A DNA stretch of 32,998 nt, from positions 17,208-50,205 of the forward strand of contig DHTG01000093.1 of the NCBI GenBank assembly GCA_002411545.1, given 5' to 3'. Positions 1 through 8,226 of the stretch are shown piece after piece (position 1 is the stretch's first letter; every line of letters begins with the position of its first letter). The DNA comes from Bacteroidales bacterium UBA5266. GTDB lineage: Bacteria; Bacteroidota; Bacteroidia; Bacteroidales; WCHB1-69. The notes beneath the pieces are model-generated. The model saw only the letters and a list, made by a program, of their open reading frames with translations, was not told where the DNA came from and ran no database searches. The position numbers were made by a program, and so were the translations under genes.

Positions 1-377
1 AGTGGACTTAAATCAACAGTACCTATATAGCTGCAATGGAAACTGGCTATTAAACTATGAATATAAGCAGATTGGTAAGCATCACCTAATTTGTTTAATT
101 GTAAGCCTAATTGATAAGTGAAACTTTGTTGCATAAAGCGATTACCTATGCCAAAATATTGACTGGCATTATAGCCAATACCAATAAAGGGAGTTTGAAG
201 CAAACCATAAGTGGCTTGTGCCGTTATTCCATGTCGTATGACAGCAAAGCTTTTTCCTGTTATTGAGTAATTGTGTTTTTTACCTGAACGATTTACTTGT
301 CCTATGGCATCATGTGTTAGTATGATTAAACTAAATAGGAAGGGTATAAAGAAAAGGTTCTTGCTGATATTTTTCAT
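1..377 (-). CDS. Secreted protein of unknown function, partial (N-terminal ~125 residues)
   Basis: The reading frame is open from an ATG at 377 to the left edge of the window, so the C-terminus is missing. The N-terminus (MKNISKNLFFIPFLFSLIIL, then ...DAIGQ) is a clear Sec signal peptide, with cleavage likely after the Ala-Ile-Gly. The mature part alternates short Gly/aromatic segments (for example TAQATYGLLQTPFIGIGYNA), which is compatible with beta-strands of an outer-membrane barrel or a surface protein. I do not recognise the family. The gene is divergent from the MerR operon across a roughly 220-bp AT-rich spacer. That a protein is encoded is fairly sure; its function is unknown. Confidence 0.6.
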   Translation of the reverse strand, partial: MKNISKNLFFIPFLFSLIILTHDAIGQVNRSGKKHNYSITGKSFAVIRHGITAQATYGLLQTPFIGIGYNASQYFGIGNRFMQQSFTYQLGLQLNKLGDAYQSAYIHSLIASFHCSYIGTVDLSP

Positions 378-594
378 ATTTATGTATTTAGAATGCAAAT
401 GCTTTATTTGAAAAGTTTTATTAGCCTCAATTCTTGATTTTAATTGCAAAAATAGAAAAAAAATATATATAGAACTCTTTTTGCACGCTTTATTTTTTTA
501 TTTTTGTTGAAATATTAATAGCGAATAGTTGTTTTTTAAATTTATTATTGTCAACTCTTTAAAGAATAATATATTAATGTAATTATGTTTAATT

Positions 595-930
595 ATGCCA
601 TATAAAGAAAAAAACATTGAGAAATCATTTTTTAGCATTGGCGAAGTTGCAAAAATGTTTAAAGTAAATACTTCACTGATACGGTTTTGGGAAAATGAGT
701 TCGATGAACTTAAGCCTTTTAAGAATAAGAAGGGCACGCGCTATTTTACGCGTGAGGATTTGAAGACTTTTCAAACAATTTTTTATTTGGTGAAAGAAAA
801 AGGCTATACCTTGCAAGGTGCCAAAGAAAAACTGAAAAGTGATCGATTATCCGTCGAAAAGAATGCGGATATTATCCGATCATTAATCAAAGTTAAAAAC
901 TTTCTATTAGACATAAAATCAGAATTATAG
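595..930 (+). CDS. MerR-family transcriptional regulator
   Basis: This 111-residue protein has a MerR-type winged helix-turn-helix at about residues 11-80. FSIGEVAKMFKVNTSLIRFW is the canonical HTH, and KKGTRYFTREDL is the wing. The C-terminal part is a short helix and lacks a cysteine-rich metal site or a large effector domain, so the ligand cannot be predicted. Compact MerR proteins of this shape are common in Bacteroidetes, often beside peptidase or MBL genes. It is the first gene of a tight plus-strand run (7 bp to the MBL hydrolase, then 19 bp to folE), so it may be co-transcribed with them and autoregulated. I see no obvious -7 motif upstream. Confidence 0.88.
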   Translation: MPYKEKNIEKSFFSIGEVAKMFKVNTSLIRFWENEFDELKPFKNKKGTRYFTREDLKTFQTIFYLVKEKGYTLQGAKEKLKSDRLSVEKNADIIRSLIKVKNFLLDIKSEL

Positions 931-937
931 TTTTATT

Positions 938-1573
938 ATGAAGATTCTTACACTTGTTTTTAATCATTTTTTAGTAAATACTTATTTGATTTACGCTGAT
1001 AATAATGATTGTGTGTTGATTGATCCTGCTTGTAACAACGAAATGGAAGAACAAAAACTGCAGGAGGTGATATCAAACCATAAGTTATCAATAAAATATA
1101 TTCTGTTGACACATACTCATATTGATCATATTGCTGGTTGTGAGTTTGCGAAAAAGACGTATCGTAACGCTAAATTAGTTATGCATAAAGATGCATTACC
1201 TTTGTATGAAAACGCAAATAATTTCACTATGGTAATGGGTTTTAATAAACAAAATTTACCAGAAGTAGATGAATTTATAACAGAAGATCAATACATAGAG
1301 TTAGGTGAAGATAAATTAAAAGTCATACATACGCCAGGCCATGCCAACGGTAGTATTTGTTTGTATGCTGAAAAATATGGTTTTGTGGTTTCAGGCGATG
1401 TACTTTTTCTGCAAAGTATTGGTCGTTCGGATTTACCGGGTGGAAATCATCAAACATTATTAAATAGTATAAAAAATAAATTATTATCATTACCTCCCGA
1501 TACAAAAGTCTTTCCCGGACATGGGGATGCTACTGATATAGCCTTTGAAAAAGAGAATAATCCATTTTTGTAA
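938..1573 (+). CDS. MBL-fold metallo-hydrolase, glyoxalase II-like
   Basis: This 211-residue cytoplasmic protein has the full metallo-beta-lactamase metal site: [10 protein letters not shown] (HxHxDH) near residue 58, HTPGHANGS near 131, SGDVLF near 152 and FPGHGDAT near 192. Together these bind a binuclear Zn/Fe centre. The length and the C-terminal NPFL ending match the YcbL/GloB-like hydrolase group that cleaves thioesters such as S-lactoylglutathione. The physiological substrate is unknown here, since many Bacteroidetes lack glutathione. It lies between the MerR gene and folE in one operon. The family is certain; the substrate is not. Confidence 0.9.
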   Translation: MKILTLVFNHFLVNTYLIYADNNDCVLIDPACNNEMEEQKLQEVISNHKLSIKYILLTHTHIDHIAGCEFAKKTYRNAKLVMHKDALPLYENANNFTMVMGFNKQNLPEVDEFITEDQYIELGEDKLKVIHTPGHANGSICLYAEKYGFVVSGDVLFLQSIGRSDLPGGNHQTLLNSIKNKLLSLPPDTKVFPGHGDATDIAFEKENNPFL

Positions 1574-1592
1574 ATACATTAAAGTAAATTTT

Positions 1593-2210
1593 ATGCAAGA
1601 TTTTTGTGAAGGATACGAAAGAAGAGATGTTTATAACAAAGAAATTACTGACAAACTCAAGATACATTATCATGCTATTTTAGAATTGTTAGGAGAAGAT
1701 ACGCAAAGAGAAGGTTTAATCAAAACACCCGAACGTGTTGCCAAAGCCATGCAGTTTTTCACCCAAGGATATCATGCTAATCCGCATGATATTTTACGTT
1801 CTGCCATGTTTAAGCAAGATTATAAGGAAATGGTAATCGTAAAAGATATTGAAATTTACTCGTTGTGCGAACATCACATGGTGCCCTTTTTCGGTAAAGC
1901 ACATATTGCGTATATCCCTGATGGGTATATTGTAGGTTTAAGTAAAATTCCTCGTGTGGTCGATGCGTATGCGCGTCGTTTGCAAGTGCAAGAACAATTA
2001 ACCACTCAAATTAAAAATTGTATACAAGAAACCTTAAATCCTTTAGGTGTTGCAGTAGTTATTGAAACACAACATTTATGTATGTCGATGAGGGGCGTAC
2101 AAAAACAAAATTCAGTTACAACAACTTCCGATTTTACCGGAGCGTTTCTTAAACAGTATAATACGCGTCAGGAGTTTTTACGTATTATTGGAGCTAATTT
2201 ACATTCCTAA
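1593..2210 (+). CDS. folE: GTP cyclohydrolase I
   Basis: FolE converts GTP to 7,8-dihydroneopterin triphosphate, the entry step to folate and, via QueD/QueE, to queuosine. The zinc ligands are visible in [12 protein letters not shown] (Cys and His) and in HLCMSMRGV (second Cys). [20 protein letters not shown] is the signature loop for substrate binding and catalysis. I start at the ATG at 1593 (205 residues). An upstream in-frame ATG at 1545 would overlap the preceding gene by 29 bp and adds 16 residues that do not look like family sequence. It is the last gene of the MerR-MBL-folE operon, followed directly by a strong hairpin. FolA lies about 3 kb away and QueE about 20 kb away in this window. 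Confidence 0.95.
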   Translation: MQDFCEGYERRDVYNKEITDKLKIHYHAILELLGEDTQREGLIKTPERVAKAMQFFTQGYHANPHDILRSAMFKQDYKEMVIVKDIEIYSLCEHHMVPFFGKAHIAYIPDGYIVGLSKIPRVVDAYARRLQVQEQLTTQIKNCIQETLNPLGVAVVIETQHLCMSMRGVQKQNSVTTTSDFTGAFLKQYNTRQEFLRIIGANLHS

Positions 2211-2212
2211 AA

Positions 2213-2245
2213 AAAGAGAGATTGTTTTTGTGTCAATCTCTCTTT
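2213..2245. terminator. Bidirectional rho-independent terminator between folE and pepD
   Basis: A perfect 12-bp stem (AAAGAGAGATTG paired with CAATCTCTCTTT, loop 2225-2233) lies between the convergent genes. Read on the minus strand, the stem is followed by seven T's, so it is strongest for pepD. Read on the plus strand it sits 2 nt after the folE stop, with a weaker T tail. Confidence 0.85.
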
Positions 2246-2267
2246 ATAAAAAACAAACAAATGAAAA

Positions 2268-3728
2268 CTATTTAACAGGAATATTCTTTAAAGTAGCTAA
2301 TAAGAAATTCCAAAATTTTTCTACACTTTCGATATGTACTCTTTCGTCGGGAGAGTGAGGATTACGAATGGTAGGGCCGAAAGAAATCATATCCCAATTA
2401 GGATACACTCCACCTAAGAGTCCACATTCCAATCCGGCGTGGATAGCTTTGATTTCAGGAGTTTTTCCATATAAATCTTGATATGTTTTTTGCATGGTTT
2501 TCAAGATTGGTGAATTCATGTTGGGTTTCCATCCCGGATATGCCCCTGATAAAGTGATTTTTGCTTGTGCCAATTCAGCTATGGATGTCATTTTTTCGCC
2601 AACAGCTTCTTTGGCTGAATCAACAGAGCTACGTAATAGGCACATTATCCTTACTTTTCCGTTTTCGGATTTTACAATGGCTAGGTTGGTTGAGGTTTCT
2701 ACCAAACCTTCCATCGAGTCGCTCATTCGCATTACGCCATTTGGTAAAGCATATACTACATTGATTATCGTTTCCTGACATACACTTCCCATAACGATAG
2801 AAGGCATTTCAGTGGCTTTCGCTTCAATAGCGAGATTAGGTTCCGTACCTGAAAATTCATTTTGGATGATAGATGTAAATTCCTTAATACATGCGGTAAA
2901 TGCATTTACCTTTTCTGCCGGAACGACTACTTTGGCAAATGCTTCGCGAGGGATGGCGTTACGTAAACTTCCTCCGTCTATGGAGGCAATACGTATTCCG
3001 TATTCACGTACAAGGCTCTTTAATAAACGAATAATGATTTTGTTGGCATTAGCGCGGCCTAAATTGATGTCCATTCCTGAATGTCCGCCTTTTAATCCGG
3101 TAACAGCAATGTTAAATGCTTTCATCCCTTCGGGGACAGCTACTTCTTTATAATCAATTTCTATGGTAGCATCTAAACCTCCGGCACAACCTACATATAA
3201 TTCTCCTTCATCTTCTGAGTCGAGGTTTATTAAGATATCTCCTTGGAACATATTTGGTTTTAGTCCGAAAGCACCCGTCATACCGGTTTCTTCATCAACG
3301 GTAACAAGTACTTCAATCGGACCGTGTTCAATATCGTTCGATGCTAATACAGCCATAGCGGCGGCACATCCAATACCATTATCGGCACCCAGTGTGGTTC
3401 CGTTTGCTCTTACCCAGCCATCGGTACCGATTACGGGTTCTATGGGGTCTTTGGTGAAATCGTGCACTTTATCCGAATTTTTTTGCGGCACCATATCTAT
3501 ATGTCCCTGTAGTATTACACCTTTGCGATTTTCCATGCCCTTTGTGGCGGGTTTACTGAAAATCAAATTCCCTGTTTCGTCTTGTACTACTTGGATGTTT
3601 TTTTGTTTAGCCCAATCCAACATATATGCTAATATCTTCTCTTCGTGTTTGGAAGGGTGAGGAATGCTGCATATTTTACTAAAGTTTTCCCACAATAATT
3701 GGGGTTTTAAATTTGACAAATTACTCAT
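2268..3728 (-). CDS. pepD: Cytosol non-specific dipeptidase / aminoacyl-histidine dipeptidase (M20)
   Basis: This 486-residue metallopeptidase is of the M20 PepD type and hydrolyses dipeptides, including Xaa-His, in the cytoplasm. The di-zinc site is complete: QGHIDMVPQ (His/Asp), GADNGIGCA (bridging Asp), VDEETGMTGA (catalytic Glu-Glu), INLDSEDEGE (Asp) and, at the C-terminus, the His of GPTIRNPHSPDERVHI. Length equals the family norm (about 485). The inserted lid/dimerisation domain is at about residues 200-390. The gene is monocistronic: it converges with folE and is separated from clpS upstream by about 150 bp of AT-rich DNA with no gene. Confidence 0.96.
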   Translation of the reverse strand: MSNLSNLKPQLLWENFSKICSIPHPSKHEEKILAYMLDWAKQKNIQVVQDETGNLIFSKPATKGMENRKGVILQGHIDMVPQKNSDKVHDFTKDPIEPVIGTDGWVRANGTTLGADNGIGCAAAMAVLASNDIEHGPIEVLVTVDEETGMTGAFGLKPNMFQGDILINLDSEDEGELYVGCAGGLDATIEIDYKEVAVPEGMKAFNIAVTGLKGGHSGMDINLGRANANKIIIRLLKSLVREYGIRIASIDGGSLRNAIPREAFAKVVVPAEKVNAFTACIKEFTSIIQNEFSGTEPNLAIEAKATEMPSIVMGSVCQETIINVVYALPNGVMRMSDSMEGLVETSTNLAIVKSENGKVRIMCLLRSSVDSAKEAVGEKMTSIAELAQAKITLSGAYPGWKPNMNSPILKTMQKTYQDLYGKTPEIKAIHAGLECGLLGGVYPNWDMISFGPTIRNPHSPDERVHIESVEKFWNFLLATLKNIPVK

Positions 3729-3881
3729 GTTTTTTTATTTTGATTATGTTAATATTATTTCCGTATGAAATTAGCAACGGGAAAAGACAAAACTTTATTT
3801 TAAAGAAGGAAGAATAAATTCAAATTAAATAATGTATATATCTTATGCAAAAGATAAGAATAAAGAAGAATGATTGTTTGT

Positions 3882-4163
3882 TTATAGTACAATTTTCACC
3901 GTCAATCCTCTGTTGAGCATAGTGTTGGCTATAGGCTCCAGTTTGGAATAAGCTCCATGCATCACATCGCATTTGCCATGGTTATGGGTGATAAATGCAC
4001 ACTGAAACGCTTGTTCGTAGGTGTGATGACAAAGCTCCATCAGTGTTTCGATTACAAATTCAAAGGTATTATGATCGTCATTGATAAGCAGAAGCGTATA
4101 AATGTCGTCTAATAATGCAATGTCTTCTTCCTCGGGTAGATGATGTGTTTTTTCTTTATTCAT
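3882..4163 (-). CDS. clpS: ClpS-family ATP-dependent Clp protease adaptor
   Basis: ClpS delivers N-degron substrates to a Hsp100 unfoldase (ClpA/ClpC type). The core motif LLINDDHNTFEFVIETLMEL matches the N-degron pocket (the Asn-Asp-Asp), and the His of FITHNHGKCD matches the pocket His. The protein is about 93 residues from the ATG at 4163, which lies 7 nt after the upstream stop. An ATG at 4181 adds six residues and overlaps the upstream gene by 11 nt, so the start is not settled. It is the last gene of the glyS-folA-DUF4468-clpS run. No clp ATPase gene is nearby. Confidence 0.88.
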   Translation of the reverse strand: MNKEKTHHLPEEEDIALLDDIYTLLLINDDHNTFEFVIETLMELCHHTYEQAFQCAFITHNHGKCDVMHGAYSKLEPIANTMLNRGLTVKIVL

Positions 4164-4170
4164 AACATCT

Positions 4171-4740
4171 TTACCAATCATCGTTTATTTCTTCTTCGGG
4201 TTCCATGCCTGTTTCTAAATTTTCCATAAGTGCTTTAACGCCTTCGTCGACTTGTCGTAAATGTTCGAAGCGTATTGGAATCCAATCTTTACGCGATTGG
4301 TCTAACCATATCTCTATAGGCAGGTTAGAGGCTCCTCTTAGATTAAAATCGGTAATGGTATAGCGGTAACGGTCGGGACGGGTTTCTATTTTTAAATTAT
4401 AATACACCAATCCTGCCATAACAAATGATTTTCCGTCTTTGGAAGGGGTTGTTATTTTAATGCTTGATGAGCATTCGATGACGTTGTTTTCGGCATCGGC
4501 TTTTTTAATGACTTGTGAAGGGTTTTTATAATATTTCTTCACCCATGCGTATGCTCGTTGATATAAATCCTCGGCACTCCCTTTCATGGGAATTGCATAT
4601 TGATATGTAATCAATTGTGTATGTTCATCAATCGGAAGCAGAGGAGGTAGTATGGAATCTTTTTTTTGTCCTATCACAAAGGATGTTTGTAATGATAATA
4701 AGAAACAAATCAGAAAAGCTTTACTCGTAAATCTCATCAT
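4171..4740 (-). CDS. DUF4468-type secreted protein
   Basis: This 189-residue protein has an N-terminal signal peptide (hydrophobic residues 7-22, cleavage near VIG-QKK), so it is exported to the periplasm. The region at about 50-145 (LYQRAYAWVKKYYKNPSQVI, then a VYYNLKIE strand and YRYTITDFNL) resembles the TBP-like DUF4468 domain common in Bacteroidetes. The biochemical role of that family is unknown. It ends in an acidic tail (EPEEEINDDW). It lies 3 nt downstream of folA and overlaps or abuts clpS, so it is co-transcribed. The start could be either of two adjacent ATGs (4740 or 4737). Confidence 0.75.
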   Translation of the reverse strand: MMRFTSKAFLICFLLSLQTSFVIGQKKDSILPPLLPIDEHTQLITYQYAIPMKGSAEDLYQRAYAWVKKYYKNPSQVIKKADAENNVIECSSSIKITTPSKDGKSFVMAGLVYYNLKIETRPDRYRYTITDFNLRGASNLPIEIWLDQSRKDWIPIRFEHLRQVDEGVKALMENLETGMEPEEEINDDW

Positions 4741-4743
4741 AAA

Positions 4744-5241
4744 TCAACTTTTTCTTTTTCTAACGTAAGTTCTATAGTAAAAATTATATATATGTTTATC
4801 ATCGCTGGGATGAAAAACATTTTCCACTAAGTTCCATTCATTAAAATCGATAGGAGGGAAAAAAGCGTCGGCATGTGGGAATTCGGTATCCATGGATGTA
4901 ATATAAAGTTTATCGCTTAAGGGATAGAACTGACGATAAATGGATGCTCCTCCTATAATAAAATTTTCTTCATCTTTATTACACAGGTCTATAGCTTCGT
5001 TTATGGAGTAGGCCATGGCACATCCCGGATAGGATATTGCTTTGTTTAGAGTTAAAACAATATTCCTCCGACGGGGTAGGGGCTTAACAGGGAGTGAAAG
5101 ATAGGTGTTTTCACCCATTATTACGGTATGTCCGGAGGTGATTTCTTTAAAGCGTTTTAAGTCGTCGGAAAGATGACAGAGCAATTGGTTGCATTGTCCT
5201 ATTTCCAAGTTTTTTCCGGTGGCAACAATGATTGAGAACAT
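4744..5241 (-). CDS. folA: Dihydrofolate reductase, divergent active site
   Basis: FolA reduces dihydrofolate to tetrahydrofolate with NADPH. At 165 residues it aligns with E. coli DHFR almost without gaps: Gly15, Asn18, Asp27 (catalytic), Phe31, Thr46, the folate-binding Arg (58 here) and the IIGGASIY loop are kept. Three normally conserved positions differ: Trp22 is Cys (LLCHLSDDL, codon TGT), Arg44 of the NADPH 2'-phosphate site is Glu (IMGENTY), and the Thr that hydrogen-bonds Asp27 (E. coli 113) is Ala (HADAFFP). The frame is intact. It lies 11 bp after glyS and 3 bp before the DUF4468 gene. It is probably an active but atypical DHFR; altered cofactor use or drug response is inference. 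Confidence 0.88.
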   Translation of the reverse strand: MFSIIVATGKNLEIGQCNQLLCHLSDDLKRFKEITSGHTVIMGENTYLSLPVKPLPRRRNIVLTLNKAISYPGCAMAYSINEAIDLCNKDEENFIIGGASIYRQFYPLSDKLYITSMDTEFPHADAFFPPIDFNEWNLVENVFHPSDDKHIYNFYYRTYVRKRKS

Positions 5242-5252
5242 GGGCTTAGCTT

Positions 5253-6779
5253 TTATGAGATGTTAGATTTTAATAATTGATACAGTCTGTATTCGATTTC
5301 GTCGATGGCAATACGCTCTTGTTTCATGCTATCGCGTTCGCGCAGTGTAACCGTATTATTTTCCAGTGTTTCGTTATCGACAGTAATGCAAAAGGGAGTG
5401 CCTATGGCATCTTGCCTGCGATATCGTCGGCCGATAGCATCTTTTTCGTCGTATTGACACATAAAATTCGTTTGCAAGGTGGTGAGTATCTCTCTGGCCT
5501 TTTCGGGCATGCCGTCTTTCTTCACCAAAGGTAGGATAGCCACTTTCACGGGGGCAAGTATAGGGGGTATTTTCAGTAGCGTTCTGCTGCTATTGTCAGG
5601 AAGTATTTCTTCGGTAAACGCATTACTGAGGATAGCTAAAAACATCCTATCCAAGCCAATAGAGGTTTCGATTACGTAAGGAACATAGCTTTCGTTGGTT
5701 TCGGGATCGAAGTATTGTAGTTTTTTACCTGAATGCTGTTGATGTGCTTTTAGGTCGAAATCGGTGCGGGAGTGTATGCCTTCGAGTTCTTTGAATCCGA
5801 AAGGGAATTTAAATTCGATATCGGTAGCGGCGTTGGCGTAGTGGGCCAATTTTTCATGGTCATGGTAGCGATACATTTCTTTACTTATGCCTAGGGATTC
5901 ATGCCAACGTATACGTGTATGTTTCCAGTAATCAAACCATTGTAGTTCGTCGCCGGGGCGAACAAAGAATTGCATCTCCATTTGTTCGAATTCTTTCATA
6001 CGAAAGATGAATTGACGGGCAACAATTTCATTCCGAAATGCTTTTCCAACTTGTGCTATGCCGAAGGGGATTTTCATGCGGGCAGTTTTCAGTACATTTA
6101 GATAATTTACAAAAATGCCCTGTGCAGTTTCAGGACGTAGATAAATGGTGTCGGTTCCTTCGGCAACAGAGCCCATCTGCGTGGCAAACATTAAATTGAA
6201 TTGGCGTACATCGGTCCAATTACGGCTACCGGAAATCGGGCAGACAATGTCTAAATCAAGTATTAATTGCTTTAATTCCTGCCAGTTGCTGTTTTCCATG
6301 CAGGAGATAAAACGGCTTTGCACCTCGTTGATTTTGCTTTGATATTCCAGTACGCGCGCATTGGTTTGTCGAAACATGCTTTCGTCGAAGGCTTCGAAGC
6401 GTTTAGAGGCTTTTTCGATTTCTTTTTCGATTTTTTCTTCTATTTTCTGTAGATAGTCTTCAATAAGCACGTCGGCGCGATAACGTTTTTTGCTGTCTTT
6501 GTTATCGATCAGCGGGTCGTTGAAAGCATCGACATGACCCGAAGCTTTCCATATCTTAGGATGCATAAAGATGGCACTGTCTATACCGACTATATTTTCA
6601 TGCATTTGCACCATGGTTTTCCACCAATAGTTGCGAATGTTGTTTTTCAGTTCGCAGCCGTAGGGACCGTAGTCGTACACTGCACTTAAACCGTCATATA
6701 TTTCACTCGATGGGAATATATAGCCGTATTCTTTTGCATGGGCTATAATTTTTTTAAATAAATCGTCCTTGTTTGCCAT
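5253..6779 (-). CDS. glyS: Glycyl-tRNA synthetase, single-chain class II
   Basis: This 508-residue enzyme attaches glycine to tRNA-Gly. It is the alpha2 (eukaryote/archaeal/Gram-positive-like) form, not the alpha/beta form of proteobacteria. N-terminal YIFPSSEIYDGLSAVYDYGP is the family's motif 1 region. RPETAQGIFVNYLN, FGIAQVGKAFRNEI and FRMKEFEQMEMQFF form motif 2. ETSIGLDRMFLAIL is motif 3. The C-terminal anticodon-binding domain begins near residue 400 (LAPVKVAILPLVKKDG). It is the promoter-proximal gene of the glyS-folA-DUF4468-clpS run, with a good -7 motif 28 bp upstream of its ATG. Confidence 0.96.
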   Translation of the reverse strand: MANKDDLFKKIIAHAKEYGYIFPSSEIYDGLSAVYDYGPYGCELKNNIRNYWWKTMVQMHENIVGIDSAIFMHPKIWKASGHVDAFNDPLIDNKDSKKRYRADVLIEDYLQKIEEKIEKEIEKASKRFEAFDESMFRQTNARVLEYQSKINEVQSRFISCMENSNWQELKQLILDLDIVCPISGSRNWTDVRQFNLMFATQMGSVAEGTDTIYLRPETAQGIFVNYLNVLKTARMKIPFGIAQVGKAFRNEIVARQFIFRMKEFEQMEMQFFVRPGDELQWFDYWKHTRIRWHESLGISKEMYRYHDHEKLAHYANAATDIEFKFPFGFKELEGIHSRTDFDLKAHQQHSGKKLQYFDPETNESYVPYVIETSIGLDRMFLAILSNAFTEEILPDNSSRTLLKIPPILAPVKVAILPLVKKDGMPEKAREILTTLQTNFMCQYDEKDAIGRRYRRQDAIGTPFCITVDNETLENNTVTLRERDSMKQERIAIDEIEYRLYQLLKSNIS

Positions 6780-6806
6780 CTGATTATGCTAAAAAGTTTT
6801 GGTCTG

Positions 6807-6838
6807 CAAAAGTACATAAAAATGTGAAATTAGAGCAA
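6807..6838 (-). promoter_or_regulatory. Predicted Bacteroidetes-type promoter for glyS
   Basis: On the minus strand TACTTTTG (6814-6807) matches the TAnnTTTG -7 consensus, and a TTG (6838-6836) lies 21 nt upstream, the expected -33 spacing. The motif is 28 bp before the glyS ATG. Confidence 0.6.
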
Positions 6839-7080
6839 GCCTCTTGCAATTGCTTGCTTCTTTTTGTTGAGGGGTTCGCAACTCAGCCCGTAATATGTGT
6901 GTTTTTTATATTAATGGTTTGCTATCTTTTCGTTTTATTTCGATGTAAGAAATGCTGTTTATGTCAATTCATATAAATAATGTTAAATGAACAGCCGTTT
7001 ATGTTATGGAATATTTGGCTTACATTTGCTTTGAATAAGCTATTTTTTTTTGGATGAAAAGAGGGGTTTTTTAATGCATT

Positions 7081-7216
7081 TTGGAAGAAAGTTGAAAATG
7101 ATGCGCAACAAGTTTAAAACGTTGCGCAACAAATTTTTTTTGTTGCGCAAGAAATGATCAAATGTTGCGCAAGAAATGAAACATTGTTGCGCAACAAATT
7201 AAACCTCCTTGCGCAT
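7081..7216. repeat. Array of TTGCGCAA palindromes at 21-22 bp period
   Basis: Six copies of an 8-bp core, four of them exactly TTGCGCAA, start at 7101, 7122, 7143, 7165, 7187 and 7209 (spacing 21, 21, 22, 22, 22 bp). The first is ATGCGCAA and the last TTGCGCAT. Each core is followed by a conserved (C/G)AAAT-like flank, so the repeat unit is the whole 21-22 bp. A degenerate unit (TTGGAAGAAAGTTG) precedes it at 7081. The period is two helical turns, placing all cores on one face of the DNA. This is either a binding array or a minisatellite. Confidence 0.85.
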
Positions 7217-7299
7217 GAAATTGAAAAGTCGTGAAAATGGGTTTAAATGTAACACTCGGCAAAAACAGGTAATTTGTATACATTATTTAAAATCTATGT

Positions 7300-8172
7300 T
7301 TATCCCACGCTTCGTTTTAGGAATAAATTTTTCAATGCGGGGACGTAGTCTTTATCGGTAAACAATTTGATGCAGTCTATTCCTGTTTTTTGAAAGATTT
7401 CTTGCAGTGATTTATCTTTTTCTATCCACCATTGTTGATAATGTTTTCTAAACGCCGGGTCGGAGGTATCGATCAACGAAACCTTTCCTGATTCGGCATC
7501 TTTAATTTGCATCAATCCCATGGGATGTAGTTGATTTTCGCCTTGGTCGCGCGTTTGTATGGCTACGATATCGTGTTTGTTTTTGGCTATTTTCAGGGCT
7601 TGTTCGAAGTCGTTGTCGAGGAAGTCGGAAATGACAAAGGCGGTACAGCGTTTTTTGATGGCATTGTTAAGGTAACGCAATGCTTCGGCAATATTTGTTT
7701 TACGTTGTTCGGGTTGGTGATGTAGTAGTTCACGTATAATTCGTAGAATATGAGTACGTCCTTTTTGAGGAGGAATGAATTTTTCGACCGTATTGCTGAA
7801 GAAAATAACTCCTACTTTGTCGTTGTTGGTAATGGCCGAGAAGGATAATACTGCGGCTAATTCGGTGATCATTTCTTTTTTGTACATACCTCTGGTTCCA
7901 AAAAGATTAGATGCACTTACATCGAGGAGGAGCATTACGGTTAATTCGCGCTCTTCTTCGAAGATTTTTACGTATGGATGATTGAAACGCGCCGTAACAT
8001 TCCAGTCGATGGAGCGAATGTCGTCGCCGTATTGATATTCTCTTACTTCGCTGAAAGCCATTCCTCTTCCTTTAAATGCACTGTGATATTGTCCGGAAAA
8101 GACTTGTTGTGTAAGCCTTCGGGTACGAATTTCTATCTTTCTAACTTTTTTTAGTAAGTCTGATGAGTCCAT
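7300..8172 (-). CDS. DUF58 / vWA-like protein of the MoxR-associated type
   Basis: This 290-residue cytoplasmic protein carries the DUF58 signature GMAFSEVREYQYGDDIRSID followed by W, at about residues 36-57, then a von Willebrand factor A-like fold with the MIDAS motif DVSAS near residue 103. DUF58 proteins act with MoxR AAA+ ATPases, probably as adaptors or substrates in assembling metal or membrane complexes. In Bacteroides they belong to the bat aerotolerance operon. Here the gene lies 54 bp after moxR and no batA/B/C/D genes follow; the next sequence is the repeat array. No membrane segment is seen. Confidence 0.9.
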   Translation of the reverse strand: MDSSDLLKKVRKIEIRTRRLTQQVFSGQYHSAFKGRGMAFSEVREYQYGDDIRSIDWNVTARFNHPYVKIFEEERELTVMLLLDVSASNLFGTRGMYKKEMITELAAVLSFSAITNNDKVGVIFFSNTVEKFIPPQKGRTHILRIIRELLHHQPEQRKTNIAEALRYLNNAIKKRCTAFVISDFLDNDFEQALKIAKNKHDIVAIQTRDQGENQLHPMGLMQIKDAESGKVSLIDTSDPAFRKHYQQWWIEKDKSLQEIFQKTGIDCIKLFTDKDYVPALKNLFLKRSVG

Positions 8173-8226
8173 ATTGATGTAATCGCTTTAGGATGTGCTT
8201 TAAAAGATTTATAATGAGTTGAATTT

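Larger units (their letters stand above)
6780..7299. other. 520-bp intergenic region between glyS and the DUF58 gene
   Basis: The gap holds the glyS promoter on its left side and a 21-22 bp periodic repeat array at 7081-7216. The remaining sequence (about 6850-7080) is AT-rich with short frames on both strands that look like chance reading frames. I see no tRNA or recognisable structured RNA. Confidence 0.6.

Noticed and set aside
3163-3660. Long plus-strand frame (165 codons) inside pepD
   Set aside because: It is antisense to a clear, full-length pepD and has no recognisable motif, so it is a chance frame of the complementary strand.
6773-6976. 67-codon plus-strand frame upstream of glyS
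   Set aside because: It runs through the glyS promoter region in the opposite direction, with no motif or ribosome-binding site.
6999-7040. Second sigma-54-like element (TTGGCTTACATTTGC)
   Set aside because: GG and GC are separated by 9 bp, not 10, and no gene starts downstream on that strand.
7101-7216. CRISPR-like array
   Set aside because: The repeated core is only 8 bp, the intervals (13-14 bp) are related to each other rather than unique, and there are no cas genes.
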